This document shows, piece after piece, positions 43,515 to 50,930 of a DNA stretch of 64,000 bases (the stretch's first letter is position 1; every line of letters begins with the position of its first letter). The position numbers were made by a program, and so were the translations under genes. The DNA comes from JAXMCK01 sp046349395 (lineage in GTDB: Bacteria > Pseudomonadota > Alphaproteobacteria > Geminicoccales > Geminicoccaceae): positions 744,001 through 808,000 of the forward strand of contig JAXMCK010000005.1 in assembly GCA_046349395.1 (NCBI GenBank). Direction: 5' to 3'. Under the pieces are notes generated by a model that ran no database searches, was not told where the DNA came from, and saw nothing but the letters and a program-made list of their open reading frames with translations.

Positions 43515-43861
43515 GGTGAGGTTGTCGCGGAACAGCCAGATCGTGCGGGCGTCGGGCACCCGGTCGGACAGGCCCAGGCCGAGGAACCGCATGAAGGACA
43601 GGCAATCGTTGATCAGCAACTCGGCGCGCTCGTCCGAAAGGTTGTTCGCCGCCTGGATCGCCAGCACCTTGAACATCATGACCGGGTCGAACGGAGGCCG
43701 ACCTCCCTGCGTGCCCGACCGGTAGCCGAGCGCCGCGTCCAGGTCCGCGCGGAACATCTCGAAATCAGCGACACGGCCAAACGCGACGCGATGGCCGCCG
43801 AGATCGCTCAGCCGGCGGAAGCGATCGTCCCCACGTCAAAGAGCGCCGGCTCGCTACCCAT
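43515..43861 (-). pseudogene. IS5-family transposase, 5' part
   Basis: N-terminal piece of the same transposase. It begins GSEPALFDVG after a GGAGGAG ribosome site, shifts frame once, and continues RFRRLSDLGGHRVAFGRVAD and then the DUF772 domain (PPFDPVMMFKVLAIQAANNL, SDERAELLINDCLSFMRFLG). It ends at the IS110 insertion within WLFRDNLT. Confidence 0.85.
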
Positions 43862-43929
43862 CGGCTCGCTCCTCCACCCGCAGGGCTGATTGCATCAGAT
43901 CGAGCCGGAAACCGCGAGGTTGTTAGAAC

Positions 43930-44041
43930 CGTCCAGCTGCCGCTCCTCGACAGCGACGGCTACACCTCCGGCAAGGTCACCCCCGGCCTCGCCGACTTCG
44001 ACGTCGAAAGCGATCGCGAGGCCCATGATTTTCTCGGCTCG
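43930..44041 (+). pseudogene. decayed fragment resembling the HisN-like phosphatase gene
   Basis: A short plus-strand stretch reading LPLLDSDGYTSGKVTPGLAD then FDVESDREAHDFLGS, which aligns with LPLYGGDCYAYGQVALGLAD plus LVVECNLEPYDFMA of the gene at 39668-40462. Identical blocks occur at the DNA level (CTGCCGCTC, GGCCTCGCCGAC). It has no start, and critical Asp/Glu residues are altered. It probably marks a duplicated gene destroyed around the insertion sequences. Confidence 0.5.
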
Positions 44042-44092
44042 CAGGAGCAGGAGCCCGCGGCGGCGGACCGAGCGCGGTTCGCAGGTCCGCGG

Positions 44093-44968
44093 TCACTCCT
44101 CGGCGTGCCGTGTGCCGACCTCTCCCGTCGGCATCGTGGGCAGGCTCTCGAACCAGTCGAGGGCCAGACGGGGCCACTCGGGTGGGACCTCGTGGCCGCC
44201 CTGATGGAGCGCCAGCTCGAGCGCCGTCCCGGGGCTGCAGGCGGTCCAGGCGCGGCGTAGGAAAACCGGGTCGTCCGGGAAGAGGTCGGCCTTCAGACCG
44301 GTGCAGCCGTTCCTGCGCCGCCAGAGCTGCAGGCCCTCGAAAATGTCGCCCTGCTCGACGCCCGGGCGGAGTGGGCGTCCTTCGAGCGGCACCGTCTGGT
44401 CGCGCCAACCATGGGTGTGCAGCAGACGGACCGGTGCGGCGCAGCTGTCCGGAAAAGGCCGCCAGAAGCCGCCGGCAACCGGTGCGAAGGCGGTGAAGTC
44501 GCCGGGTGCCGTGCAGGCGAGATACCAGACCATCGAGCCGCCGACGGAGAAGCCGCTCAGCAGGACCCGGCGACGGTCGACGGCGAAACGACGCTCGGCA
44601 TCGTCGAGCACCTCGTGCAGGAACGCCGCCTCGTTGCGCAGCGGCTGGCGGAAGCTGCCGAAGGACCAGCTCCCGCCGGTCCGGCCGGGCCGAACCAAGC
44701 CCGTGGGTGCCAGAACGACGTAGCCGCGGGCCAGCAGCGGGGTCACGAGATCCCGGTTGGCAATCACCTCGGCGCCTGAGCTGCCGGCACCGTGCAGATG
44801 AACCACGACGGGCGCTGGTCGCTCGCCCCGAGGTTCGGGCAGGAGCGCATGGTAGGCGCCGAGGCTCACCAGGCAGGGGTGATCGGCGGCGCCGCAGCTC
44901 TCGGCCGTGGCGTCCGGCGGCGGCAACAGAAGCAGGAGCGCCAGGGCGAGACGGCGTATCGGCGTCAC
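44093..44968 (-). CDS. secreted esterase, PHB depolymerase / LpqC-like alpha/beta hydrolase
   Basis: A 291-residue protein with a signal peptide (RRLALALLLLLPPPDATA) and a polyhydroxybutyrate-depolymerase-like catalytic domain. Oxyanion region VVVHLHGAGSSG, nucleophile in LLSGFSVGGSMVWYLA, acid in THGWRDQTVPLEG and His in LHQGGHEVPPEW. Cys residues (CGAADHPC, CTAPG, DSCAAP, NGCTG, WTACSPG) suggest disulfides and a periplasmic location. Substrate could be a polyester, acetyl-xylan or feruloyl ester. Start GTG at 44968 is placed by the signal peptide; the best ribosome site (AAGGAGG) is 18 bases away, so a slightly earlier start is possible. Confidence 0.82.
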   Translation of the reverse strand: MTPIRRLALALLLLLPPPDATAESCGAADHPCLVSLGAYHALLPEPRGERPAPVVVHLHGAGSSGAEVIANRDLVTPLLARGYVVLAPTGLVRPGRTGGSWSFGSFRQPLRNEAAFLHEVLDDAERRFAVDRRRVLLSGFSVGGSMVWYLACTAPGDFTAFAPVAGGFWRPFPDSCAAPVRLLHTHGWRDQTVPLEGRPLRPGVEQGDIFEGLQLWRRRNGCTGLKADLFPDDPVFLRRAWTACSPGTALELALHQGGHEVPPEWPRLALDWFESLPTMPTGEVGTRHAEE

Positions 44969-45250
44969 CCGCAGCGCCCCAGACGTCCTCCTTTGGCCGT
45001 GCACAGCCAGCCCTGCCGGGAAATGTCGGAACGGCTCACCACCTGCAGGCTCTCCGAATCGCTGCCGGAAAGCTGCCGGAAGCGGCGACAGCGGGCAACT
45101 CGGCAGCCGCCGGCCCTACTGGACAGGACCGCCGGCGCTGTGGTTTCTGCGCCGATGCGGGGTCAGCGGTAAGAGACGCGCCGCGGATCGTCATGAAGTT
45201 GTCACGTCCGGAACCTCTCAGCCCGGGCAGGCAGAAAAGGAGCACGCACG

Positions 45251-46336
45251 ATGCGGCGTTGGTGGATGGCGGCTGCGGCCGCGCTCCTCATCGGCAACAC
45301 TGCCCTTGCCCAAGACAAGGTCGTCAAGATCTACAACTGGTCGGACTATATCGACCCCAGCATCCTGACGGACTTCACGGCGAAGACCGGCATCAAGGTC
45401 GTCTACGACGTCTACGACAGCAACGACATCCTCGAGACGAAGCTGCTAGCGGGCAATACGGGGTACGATCTCGTGGTGCCGACGAACAGCTATCTGGCAC
45501 GGCAGATCCAGGCCGGCATCTTCCAGGAACTGGACAAGTCGAAGATCCCGAACCTGAAGAACCTCGATCCCGACCTGATGGCCAAGGCGGCCCAGTTCGA
45601 TCCCGACAATGCGCACGCCATCATCTACATGTGGGGCACCACCGGCGTCGCCTACAATGTCGACAAGATCAAGCAGCGGATGCCGGACGCGCCGGTCGAC
45701 AGCTGGAGCCTCGTCTTCGATCCCGAGGTCGCGAAGAACTTCGCCGACTGCGGGATCATGATGCTCGATTCGTCCGAGGACGTGCTCCCGAGCGTGCTGC
45801 GCTGGCTGGGCGAGGATCCCCTCTCCAAGGATCCGAAGGTGATCCAGAAGGCCGCCGACGCACTGGAGAAGGTACGGCCCTACATCCGCAAGTTCCACAG
45901 CTCCGAGAACATCAACGCGCTGGCCAACGGCGACATCTGCATCAGCCTGATGTTCTCGGGCGACGCCGGCATTGCCCGCACCCGCGCCGAGGAAGCCAAG
46001 AACGGCGTCGACATCGAGTACTTCATCCCCAAGGAAGGGGCGATGCTCTGGTTCGACATGATGGCGATGCCGAACGACGCGCCCGATCCCGAGAACGCCT
46101 ACGCCTTCATCGACTACATCCTGCAGCCCGAGGTGATCGCGAAGGCCTCCAACTTCGTGACCTACCCCAACGCCGTTCCGGACTCGTTCCAGTACATCGA
46201 GGACGACGTGAAGGGCGATCCGAGCCTGTTCCCGCCGCCGGACCTGCGGGCCAAGCTGTTCGTCAACACGCCCTACGACCAGCGCACCCAGCGTGCCGTG
46301 ACGAGGATGTGGACGAAGATCGTCACCGGCGGCTGA
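45251..46336 (+). CDS. potF: polyamine ABC transporter substrate-binding protein (PotF/PotD-like)
   Basis: A 361-residue periplasmic binding protein: signal peptide RRWWMAAAAALLIGNTALA, then KVVKIYNWSDYIDPSILTDF, the hallmark start of spermidine/putrescine-binding proteins. Ligand-pocket landmarks YDVYDSNDILETKLLAG, VPTNSYLARQIQAG, WGTTGVAYN and FIPKEGAMLWFDMMAMP are all present. First gene of a rightward potFGHI operon. Symbol follows the PotF (putrescine) type because the operon has separate G, H and I genes of that order; specificity is inferred. Confidence 0.92.
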   Translation: MRRWWMAAAAALLIGNTALAQDKVVKIYNWSDYIDPSILTDFTAKTGIKVVYDVYDSNDILETKLLAGNTGYDLVVPTNSYLARQIQAGIFQELDKSKIPNLKNLDPDLMAKAAQFDPDNAHAIIYMWGTTGVAYNVDKIKQRMPDAPVDSWSLVFDPEVAKNFADCGIMMLDSSEDVLPSVLRWLGEDPLSKDPKVIQKAADALEKVRPYIRKFHSSENINALANGDICISLMFSGDAGIARTRAEEAKNGVDIEYFIPKEGAMLWFDMMAMPNDAPDPENAYAFIDYILQPEVIAKASNFVTYPNAVPDSFQYIEDDVKGDPSLFPPPDLRAKLFVNTPYDQRTQRAVTRMWTKIVTGG

Positions 46337-46358
46337 CGGCGAGCGGGGGAAGAGGGGG

Positions 46359-47543
46359 ATGCAGGAACCGGGGGTGGCACCGCCGGCGGCACCGGCACAG
46401 CGGCCGCGCGGCGATCAGCGTGGCCGGCTGGAGCCCTGGCAGGAGCCGGGGGCCAAGCCGTTCATCCAGATCGTCAACGTGACCAAGCAGTTCGGCTCGG
46501 TCTACGCCGTTGACAATGTCAGCCTAGATATCTTCCAGCGGGAGTTCTTCGCGCTGCTGGGACCGTCGGGCTGCGGCAAGACCACCCTACTCCGCATGCT
46601 GGCGGGTTTCGAGACGCCGACCCAGGGCCGCATCCTGATCGACGGGCAGGACATGAGCAACGTGCCGCCCTGGAAGCGGCCGGTGAACATGATGTTCCAG
46701 TCCTACGCCCTGTTCCCCCACATGAGCGTGGCGCAGAACATCGCCTTCGGGCTGAAGCAGGACCGGGTGCCGGCGGCCGAGATCAAGGACCGCGTCGCCG
46801 ACGTGATCCGCCTCGTGCAGCTCGAAGGCCGTGAGAACCGCCGGCCGGACCAGCTCTCAGGCGGCCAGCGGCAGCGCGTGGCGCTGGCCCGCTCGATCGT
46901 GAAGCGGCCGAAGGTGCTGCTGCTCGACGAGCCCTTGGGCGCTCTCGACAAGAAGCTGCGCGAGGCGACGCAGTTCGAACTCGTCAACATCCAGGAGCGG
47001 CTCGGCATCACCTTCGTCATCGTCACCCACGACCAGGAGGAGGCGATGACCGTCTCCACCAGGATGGCGGTGATGAACGAGGGCCAGGTGGCACAGCTGG
47101 GCACCCCCGGCGAGATGTACGAGTACCCGGCCAACCGCTTCGTCGCCGACTTCCTGGGTGACGTGAACATGCTGGAGGCCCGCGTCGTCGACGGGCGGCA
47201 GGACCAGTTCCGGGTCGACTCCCCCGAGGCCGGCTGCCAGATCCTGACCGACCGGGCGACGACCGCCGTCGTCGGCGAGACTGTCTGGGTCGCCATCCGG
47301 CCCGAGAAGTTCGCCATCTCGAAGACGCCGCCCGAGGACAGGTCCGTCAACTGCATGGAAGGCGAGGTCTGGGACATCGCCTATCTGGGCGACGTCTCGA
47401 TCTACCATGTGAAGCTCGGCAGCGGGAAAACGGTCCGCTGCACGGTCGCCAACCGCTATCGGCTGATCGAGCGGCCGATCACCTGGGAAGACAAGGTCTG
47501 GCTGACCTGGACGCCCGATGCCGGCGTGGTGTTGAAGACGTGA
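46359..47543 (+). CDS. potG: polyamine ABC transporter ATP-binding protein
   Basis: A 394-residue ATPase. Walker A GPSGCGKTT, Q-loop FQSYALFPHMSVAQNIAFGL, signature LSGGQRQRVALARS, Walker B VLLLDEPLGALDKKLR and the switch VTHDQEEAMT. A C-terminal TOBE-type beta-barrel (from about 270) ends in VWLTWTPDAGVVLKT. Energises import by PotH-PotI. The initial 30 residues are Pro/Gln-rich and not conserved. Its TGA overlaps the potH GTG by 4 bases. Confidence 0.94.
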   Translation: MQEPGVAPPAAPAQRPRGDQRGRLEPWQEPGAKPFIQIVNVTKQFGSVYAVDNVSLDIFQREFFALLGPSGCGKTTLLRMLAGFETPTQGRILIDGQDMSNVPPWKRPVNMMFQSYALFPHMSVAQNIAFGLKQDRVPAAEIKDRVADVIRLVQLEGRENRRPDQLSGGQRQRVALARSIVKRPKVLLLDEPLGALDKKLREATQFELVNIQERLGITFVIVTHDQEEAMTVSTRMAVMNEGQVAQLGTPGEMYEYPANRFVADFLGDVNMLEARVVDGRQDQFRVDSPEAGCQILTDRATTAVVGETVWVAIRPEKFAISKTPPEDRSVNCMEGEVWDIAYLGDVSIYHVKLGSGKTVRCTVANRYRLIERPITWEDKVWLTWTPDAGVVLKT

Positions 47544-48460
47544 GTGCGGCCACCGGCACGCGACGGCCACCCTGGCTCGGACGTCTGGGCCTGATCGGCC
47601 CACCTTTCCTGTGGCTCCTCGTCTTCTTCCTGGTGCCCTTCGCGATCGTGCTGAAGCTCGCCTTTTCCGAGGCGGCCCTGGCACAGCCGCCCTACCTGCC
47701 GCTGTCCGAGATCGTCGAGGATGCGGGCTACTGGTATCTCCAGTTCAAGCTCAACCTCACCAACTTCCTCACCATCATCCAGGACTCGCTCTACTGGCGC
47801 TCCTACCTGACCTCGGTCTGGATCGCCGGCGTGTCGACGCTGCTGACGCTGATCGTTGGCTTTCCGATCGCCTATGCGATGGCGCGGGCACCGGACGGGG
47901 TGCGTCCGCTCCTGCTGATGCTGGTGATCCTGCCGTTCTGGACCTCGTTTTTGATCCGGGTCTACGCCTGGATCGGCATCCTGAAGAACGAGGGCCTGCT
48001 CAATGCCCTTTTGCTGTGGCTTGGCGTGATCTCGCAGCCGCTCGTCATCCTGCAGACCTCGACCGCGGTCTATATCGGCATCGTCTACTCGTACCTGCCG
48101 TTCATGATCCTGCCGCTCTACGCCAACCTGGAGAAGCACGATCCGTCGCTGATCGAGGCGGCGGCCGATCTGGGGTGCCCGCCGATCTGGTCCTTCTGGA
48201 AGATCACCGTGCCGCTGGCCTTGCCCGGCATCGTGGCGGGGTGCTTCCTCGTCTTCATCCCGGCGGTCGGCGAGTTCGTGATCCCCGATCTGCTGGGCGG
48301 CTCCGACACGCTGATGATCGGCAAGACGCTGTGGACGGAGTTCTTCAACAATCGCGACTGGCCCCTGGCCTCGGCCGTGGCGATCATCCTGCTGCTCATC
48401 ATCCTGATCCCGATCATCCTGTTCCAGCGCCAGCAGGCGCAGCGGATCGAGGCCAGTTAG
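47540..48460 (+). CDS. potH: polyamine ABC transporter permease
   Basis: A 306-residue inner-membrane permease with six predicted helices: LGLIGPPFLWLLVFFLVPFA at the start, a large periplasmic loop, then the conserved LILPFWTSFLIRVYAWIGIL and the ATPase-contact loop EAAADLGCPPIWSFWKITVP. This is the PotB/PotH layout. GTG start overlaps potG, showing translational coupling, and it pairs with PotI. Confidence 0.93.
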   Translation: MSAATGTRRPPWLGRLGLIGPPFLWLLVFFLVPFAIVLKLAFSEAALAQPPYLPLSEIVEDAGYWYLQFKLNLTNFLTIIQDSLYWRSYLTSVWIAGVSTLLTLIVGFPIAYAMARAPDGVRPLLLMLVILPFWTSFLIRVYAWIGILKNEGLLNALLLWLGVISQPLVILQTSTAVYIGIVYSYLPFMILPLYANLEKHDPSLIEAAADLGCPPIWSFWKITVPLALPGIVAGCFLVFIPAVGEFVIPDLLGGSDTLMIGKTLWTEFFNNRDWPLASAVAIILLLIILIPIILFQRQQAQRIEAS

Positions 48461-48461
48461 G

Positions 48462-49268
48462 ATGCGGCGCGGCTTCACGGGCTTCACGATCACGGCCCTG
48501 ACCCTGGGCTTCGCCTTCCTCTATCTGCCCATCGTCCTCTTGGTGATCTACTCGTTCAACGCCAGCAAGCTCGTGACGGTCTGGGGCGGCTTCTCGCTGC
48601 AATGGTACGGCGTGATGCTGCAGAACCAGCAATTGCTGGACGCGGCCTGGGTGACGCTGCGGGTGGCGGCCCTTTCCTCGACCCTGGCGCTGATCCTCGG
48701 CACCATGGCCGGCATCGTGCTGACGCGGATCGCCCGCTTTCCGGGGCGCACGCTGTTCAGCGGCATGATCTCGGCCCCGCTCGTCATGCCCGACGTGATC
48801 CTTGGCCTCTCCCTGCTGCTGATGTTCGTGGCGCTGGGAGTGGATCGGGGTTTCTGGACCATTGTCATCGCGCATACGACCTTCGCCATGTGCTACGTGA
48901 CGGTCGTCATCCAGTCGCGCCTCCTGACCTTCGATCGCAGCCTCGAAGAGGCGGCGATGGATCTGGGTGCCCCGCCGGTGCGCACCTTCTTCCTCGTGAC
49001 GCTGCCGATCATCGCCCCTGCCCTTGTCGGCGGCTGGCTACTGGCCTTCACGCTCTCGCTGGATGATCTGGTCATCGCCAGCTTCACGACGGGACCGGGG
49101 GCGACGACGCTGCCGATGCGGATCTACAGCTCGGTGCGCCTCGGCGTGACGCCCGAGATCAATGCCGTCTGCACGGTGCTCATCGGCTTCGTGACGATAG
49201 GCGTGATCATCGCCTCGCTGCTCCAGAAGCGGCAGCTCGCCAGGGCGAAGCTGGTCGAGAACGCCTGA
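48462..49268 (+). CDS. potI: polyamine ABC transporter permease
   Basis: A 268-residue permease of the PotC/PotI type: FLYLPIVLLVIYSFNASKLV, WGGFSLQWYGVMLQNQ, ISAPLVMPDVILGLSLLLMF, the coupling loop EEAAMDLGAPPVRTFFLVTL and the C-terminal DDLVIASFTTGPGATTLPMR. It begins one base after the potH stop and completes a four-gene importer (binding protein, ATPase, two permeases). Confidence 0.93.
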   Translation: MRRGFTGFTITALTLGFAFLYLPIVLLVIYSFNASKLVTVWGGFSLQWYGVMLQNQQLLDAAWVTLRVAALSSTLALILGTMAGIVLTRIARFPGRTLFSGMISAPLVMPDVILGLSLLLMFVALGVDRGFWTIVIAHTTFAMCYVTVVIQSRLLTFDRSLEEAAMDLGAPPVRTFFLVTLPIIAPALVGGWLLAFTLSLDDLVIASFTTGPGATTLPMRIYSSVRLGVTPEINAVCTVLIGFVTIGVIIASLLQKRQLARAKLVENA

Positions 49269-49300
49269 CCGGCAAGGTGTGCGATCCGGGCAGGTGAAAG

Positions 49301-49441
49301 ATGCGTCCGGGCCCGAGCCCAGCGCCGGAACTTCCGTCCGTGCACGAAGCTCTTTTGTTCGGCGTCGCCACCATGCTGCTCACGGTCGTGGTCGCCGGGG
49401 CCATGACGCAGCGATCGAAGTCGAGCGAGCAGCAACGATAG
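49301..49441 (+). CDS. putative small single-pass membrane protein, 46 aa
   Basis: A 46-codon frame 32 bases after potI. It has a Pro-rich start (RPGPSPAPELPSVHEA), one hydrophobic helix (LLFGVATMLLTVVVAGAM) and a short basic/polar end (TQRSKSSEQQR). CAGGTGAAAG supplies a moderate ribosome site just before the ATG. The clean topology of one helix plus charged tail supports a real product, but no family is recognised. It is followed 23 bases later by the aldo/keto reductase start. Confidence 0.45.
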   Translation: MRPGPSPAPELPSVHEALLFGVATMLLTVVVAGAMTQRSKSSEQQR

Positions 49442-49464
49442 AACAGCAGTCGAGGGACGGAAGC

Positions 49465-50421
49465 ATGGAAAAGCGGGCATTGGGCCGGACGGGCCTCCAC
49501 GTCGCGCCGATCGTGTTCGGCGGCAACGTGTTCGGCTGGACGATCGACCAGAAGACCAGCTGCGAGGTCCTGGACGCCTTCGTCGACCACGGCTTCGACG
49601 CGATCGACACCGCCGACGTCTATTCGGCCTGGGCGCCCGGCAACAAGGGCGGCGAGTCCGAGACCATCATCGGCAATTGGCTCAAGGCCCGGCCGGGCAT
49701 GCGGGACAGGGTCACCATCTTCACGAAGGTGGGCTCGGGCGATGGCGGGCCGAAGGCGCACGGTCTCTCGGAGGGCTGGATCCTGCAGGCGGCCGATAGG
49801 TCGCTGCAGCGGCTCGGCATCGAGCAGATCGATCTCTACTTCTCGCATTGGCCCGATCCCGCGGGCACATCCTATGCCGAGACGCTGGGCGCCTACGACA
49901 AGCTGCTGAAGGCCGGCAAGATCAGGTCGATCGGCGTGTCCAACGTCGATGCCACGCAGCTGACCGAGGCGCTCGCGGTTGCGAAACGAGAGGGGCTACC
50001 CGCCTATCAGGTGCTGCAGCCCGAGTACAATCTGTACGCGCGCAGCTCCTATGACGGTGCGCTGCGGGACCTCGCCATCCGCGAGGGCCTGGGGGTGGTC
50101 ACCTATTTCAGCCTCGCCTCGGGATTTCTGACCGGCAAGTACCGCTCGGCGGAGGACTTCGGCAAATCGGCGCGGGGCGGCGGCATGGCGAAGTACCTCG
50201 ATGCCCGCGGTGCCGCGATCCTCGCCGCACTCGACCAGGTCGCCCTGCGCCATTCGGCGCAGCCGGGCGAGGTGGCGTTGGCATGGCTGATCGCGCGGGA
50301 GGGCGTGACGGCCCCGATCGCCAGTGCCACGAAGGTGACGCATGTCGCGAGCTTCGCCCGTGCTGCGGCGCTGAAGCTCAGCGATCAGGACATCGCCGCG
50401 CTCGACACGGCCAGCGCCTGA
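49465..50421 (+). CDS. aldo/keto reductase
   Basis: A 318-residue aldo/keto reductase with catalytic Asp/Tyr in IDTADVYSAWAPGN, Lys in VTIFTKVGSG, His in LYFSHWPDP and the C-terminal cofactor block APIASATKVTHV. N-terminus EKRALGRTGLHVAPIVFGGN is standard. The start at 49465 follows a GGACGGAAG site. It is unlike the reductase at 21.7-22.7 kb in detail and so not a recent copy. Substrate unknown. Confidence 0.9.
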   Translation: MEKRALGRTGLHVAPIVFGGNVFGWTIDQKTSCEVLDAFVDHGFDAIDTADVYSAWAPGNKGGESETIIGNWLKARPGMRDRVTIFTKVGSGDGGPKAHGLSEGWILQAADRSLQRLGIEQIDLYFSHWPDPAGTSYAETLGAYDKLLKAGKIRSIGVSNVDATQLTEALAVAKREGLPAYQVLQPEYNLYARSSYDGALRDLAIREGLGVVTYFSLASGFLTGKYRSAEDFGKSARGGGMAKYLDARGAAILAALDQVALRHSAQPGEVALAWLIAREGVTAPIASATKVTHVASFARAAALKLSDQDIAALDTASA

Positions 50422-50586
50422 AAGGCGCTGCGGCGGAGCCTTCCACGAGACGCTCCGACGCTCCCCGGGCCGGGCAAATCGTGATGCGCCATAAGCGCCC
50501 GCTTCACTTGGCGGGCCTGCTTCGGGCGCCGAATCGGCTATCATGCTCTGCTTTCCAGAACGCGTCATCTGCAAGGGAGATGCGAG

Positions 50587-50892
50587 ATGGACGAGGTCAG
50601 GGTGGTGAACGTCGGTACCGGGCGGGAGTGGCACCTGTATCGGGACGGCGAGCGGGTCGGCCGCGTCTGGCGCGAGGGTGCCGAATGGAAGGCCCTGCGC
50701 GACGATGGCGTTACCGTTTCCTGGCGCCGCTTCGAGTTCCGGGAGACGGCGCTGATGGCGCTTCAGAGTTCCCTGTCGACGACGTCCGGTGCCGGAGTGC
50801 TGCAGCGCGCAAGGCGGGTCGGTCACCCGGCGAGGCCGTCACGCCGGCACCGGGGTCGTGTGGCTTCGACCGGCGCCGCGCGTCTCGCCTAA
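50587..50892 (+). CDS. hypothetical protein, 101 aa
   Basis: Not recognised. The first 60 residues look structured and beta-rich (VRVVNVGTGREWHLYRDGER, VGRVWREGAEWKALRDDGVT, VSWRRFEFRETALMALQ), while the last 35 are Arg/Ser/Gly-rich and probably disordered. An AAGGGAGA ribosome site precedes the ATG at a good distance. Stand-alone; its end faces the convergent molybdopterin oxidoreductase gene 38 bases away. Confidence 0.55.
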   Translation: MDEVRVVNVGTGREWHLYRDGERVGRVWREGAEWKALRDDGVTVSWRRFEFRETALMALQSSLSTTSGAGVLQRARRVGHPARPSRRHRGRVASTGAARLA

Positions 50893-50930
50893 GTCCATCG
50901 CCGGTCGTGCTGCGCGTCAGGTCGCCATCG

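Larger units (their letters stand above)
41347..43861 (-). mobile_element. IS5-family element interrupted by an IS110 element
   Basis: One IS5-family transposase gene can be followed from its start near 43861 to its stop at 41347, split by about 1.48 kb of foreign DNA. The 5' piece (43515-43861) holds MFRADLDAALGYRSG, GGRPPFDPVMMFKVLAIQAA and VPDARTIWLFRDNLT. The 3' piece (41347-42028) resumes with AAGAIKGPFERFDAALRAAG. Terminal inverted repeats could not be identified by eye. Confidence 0.85.
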
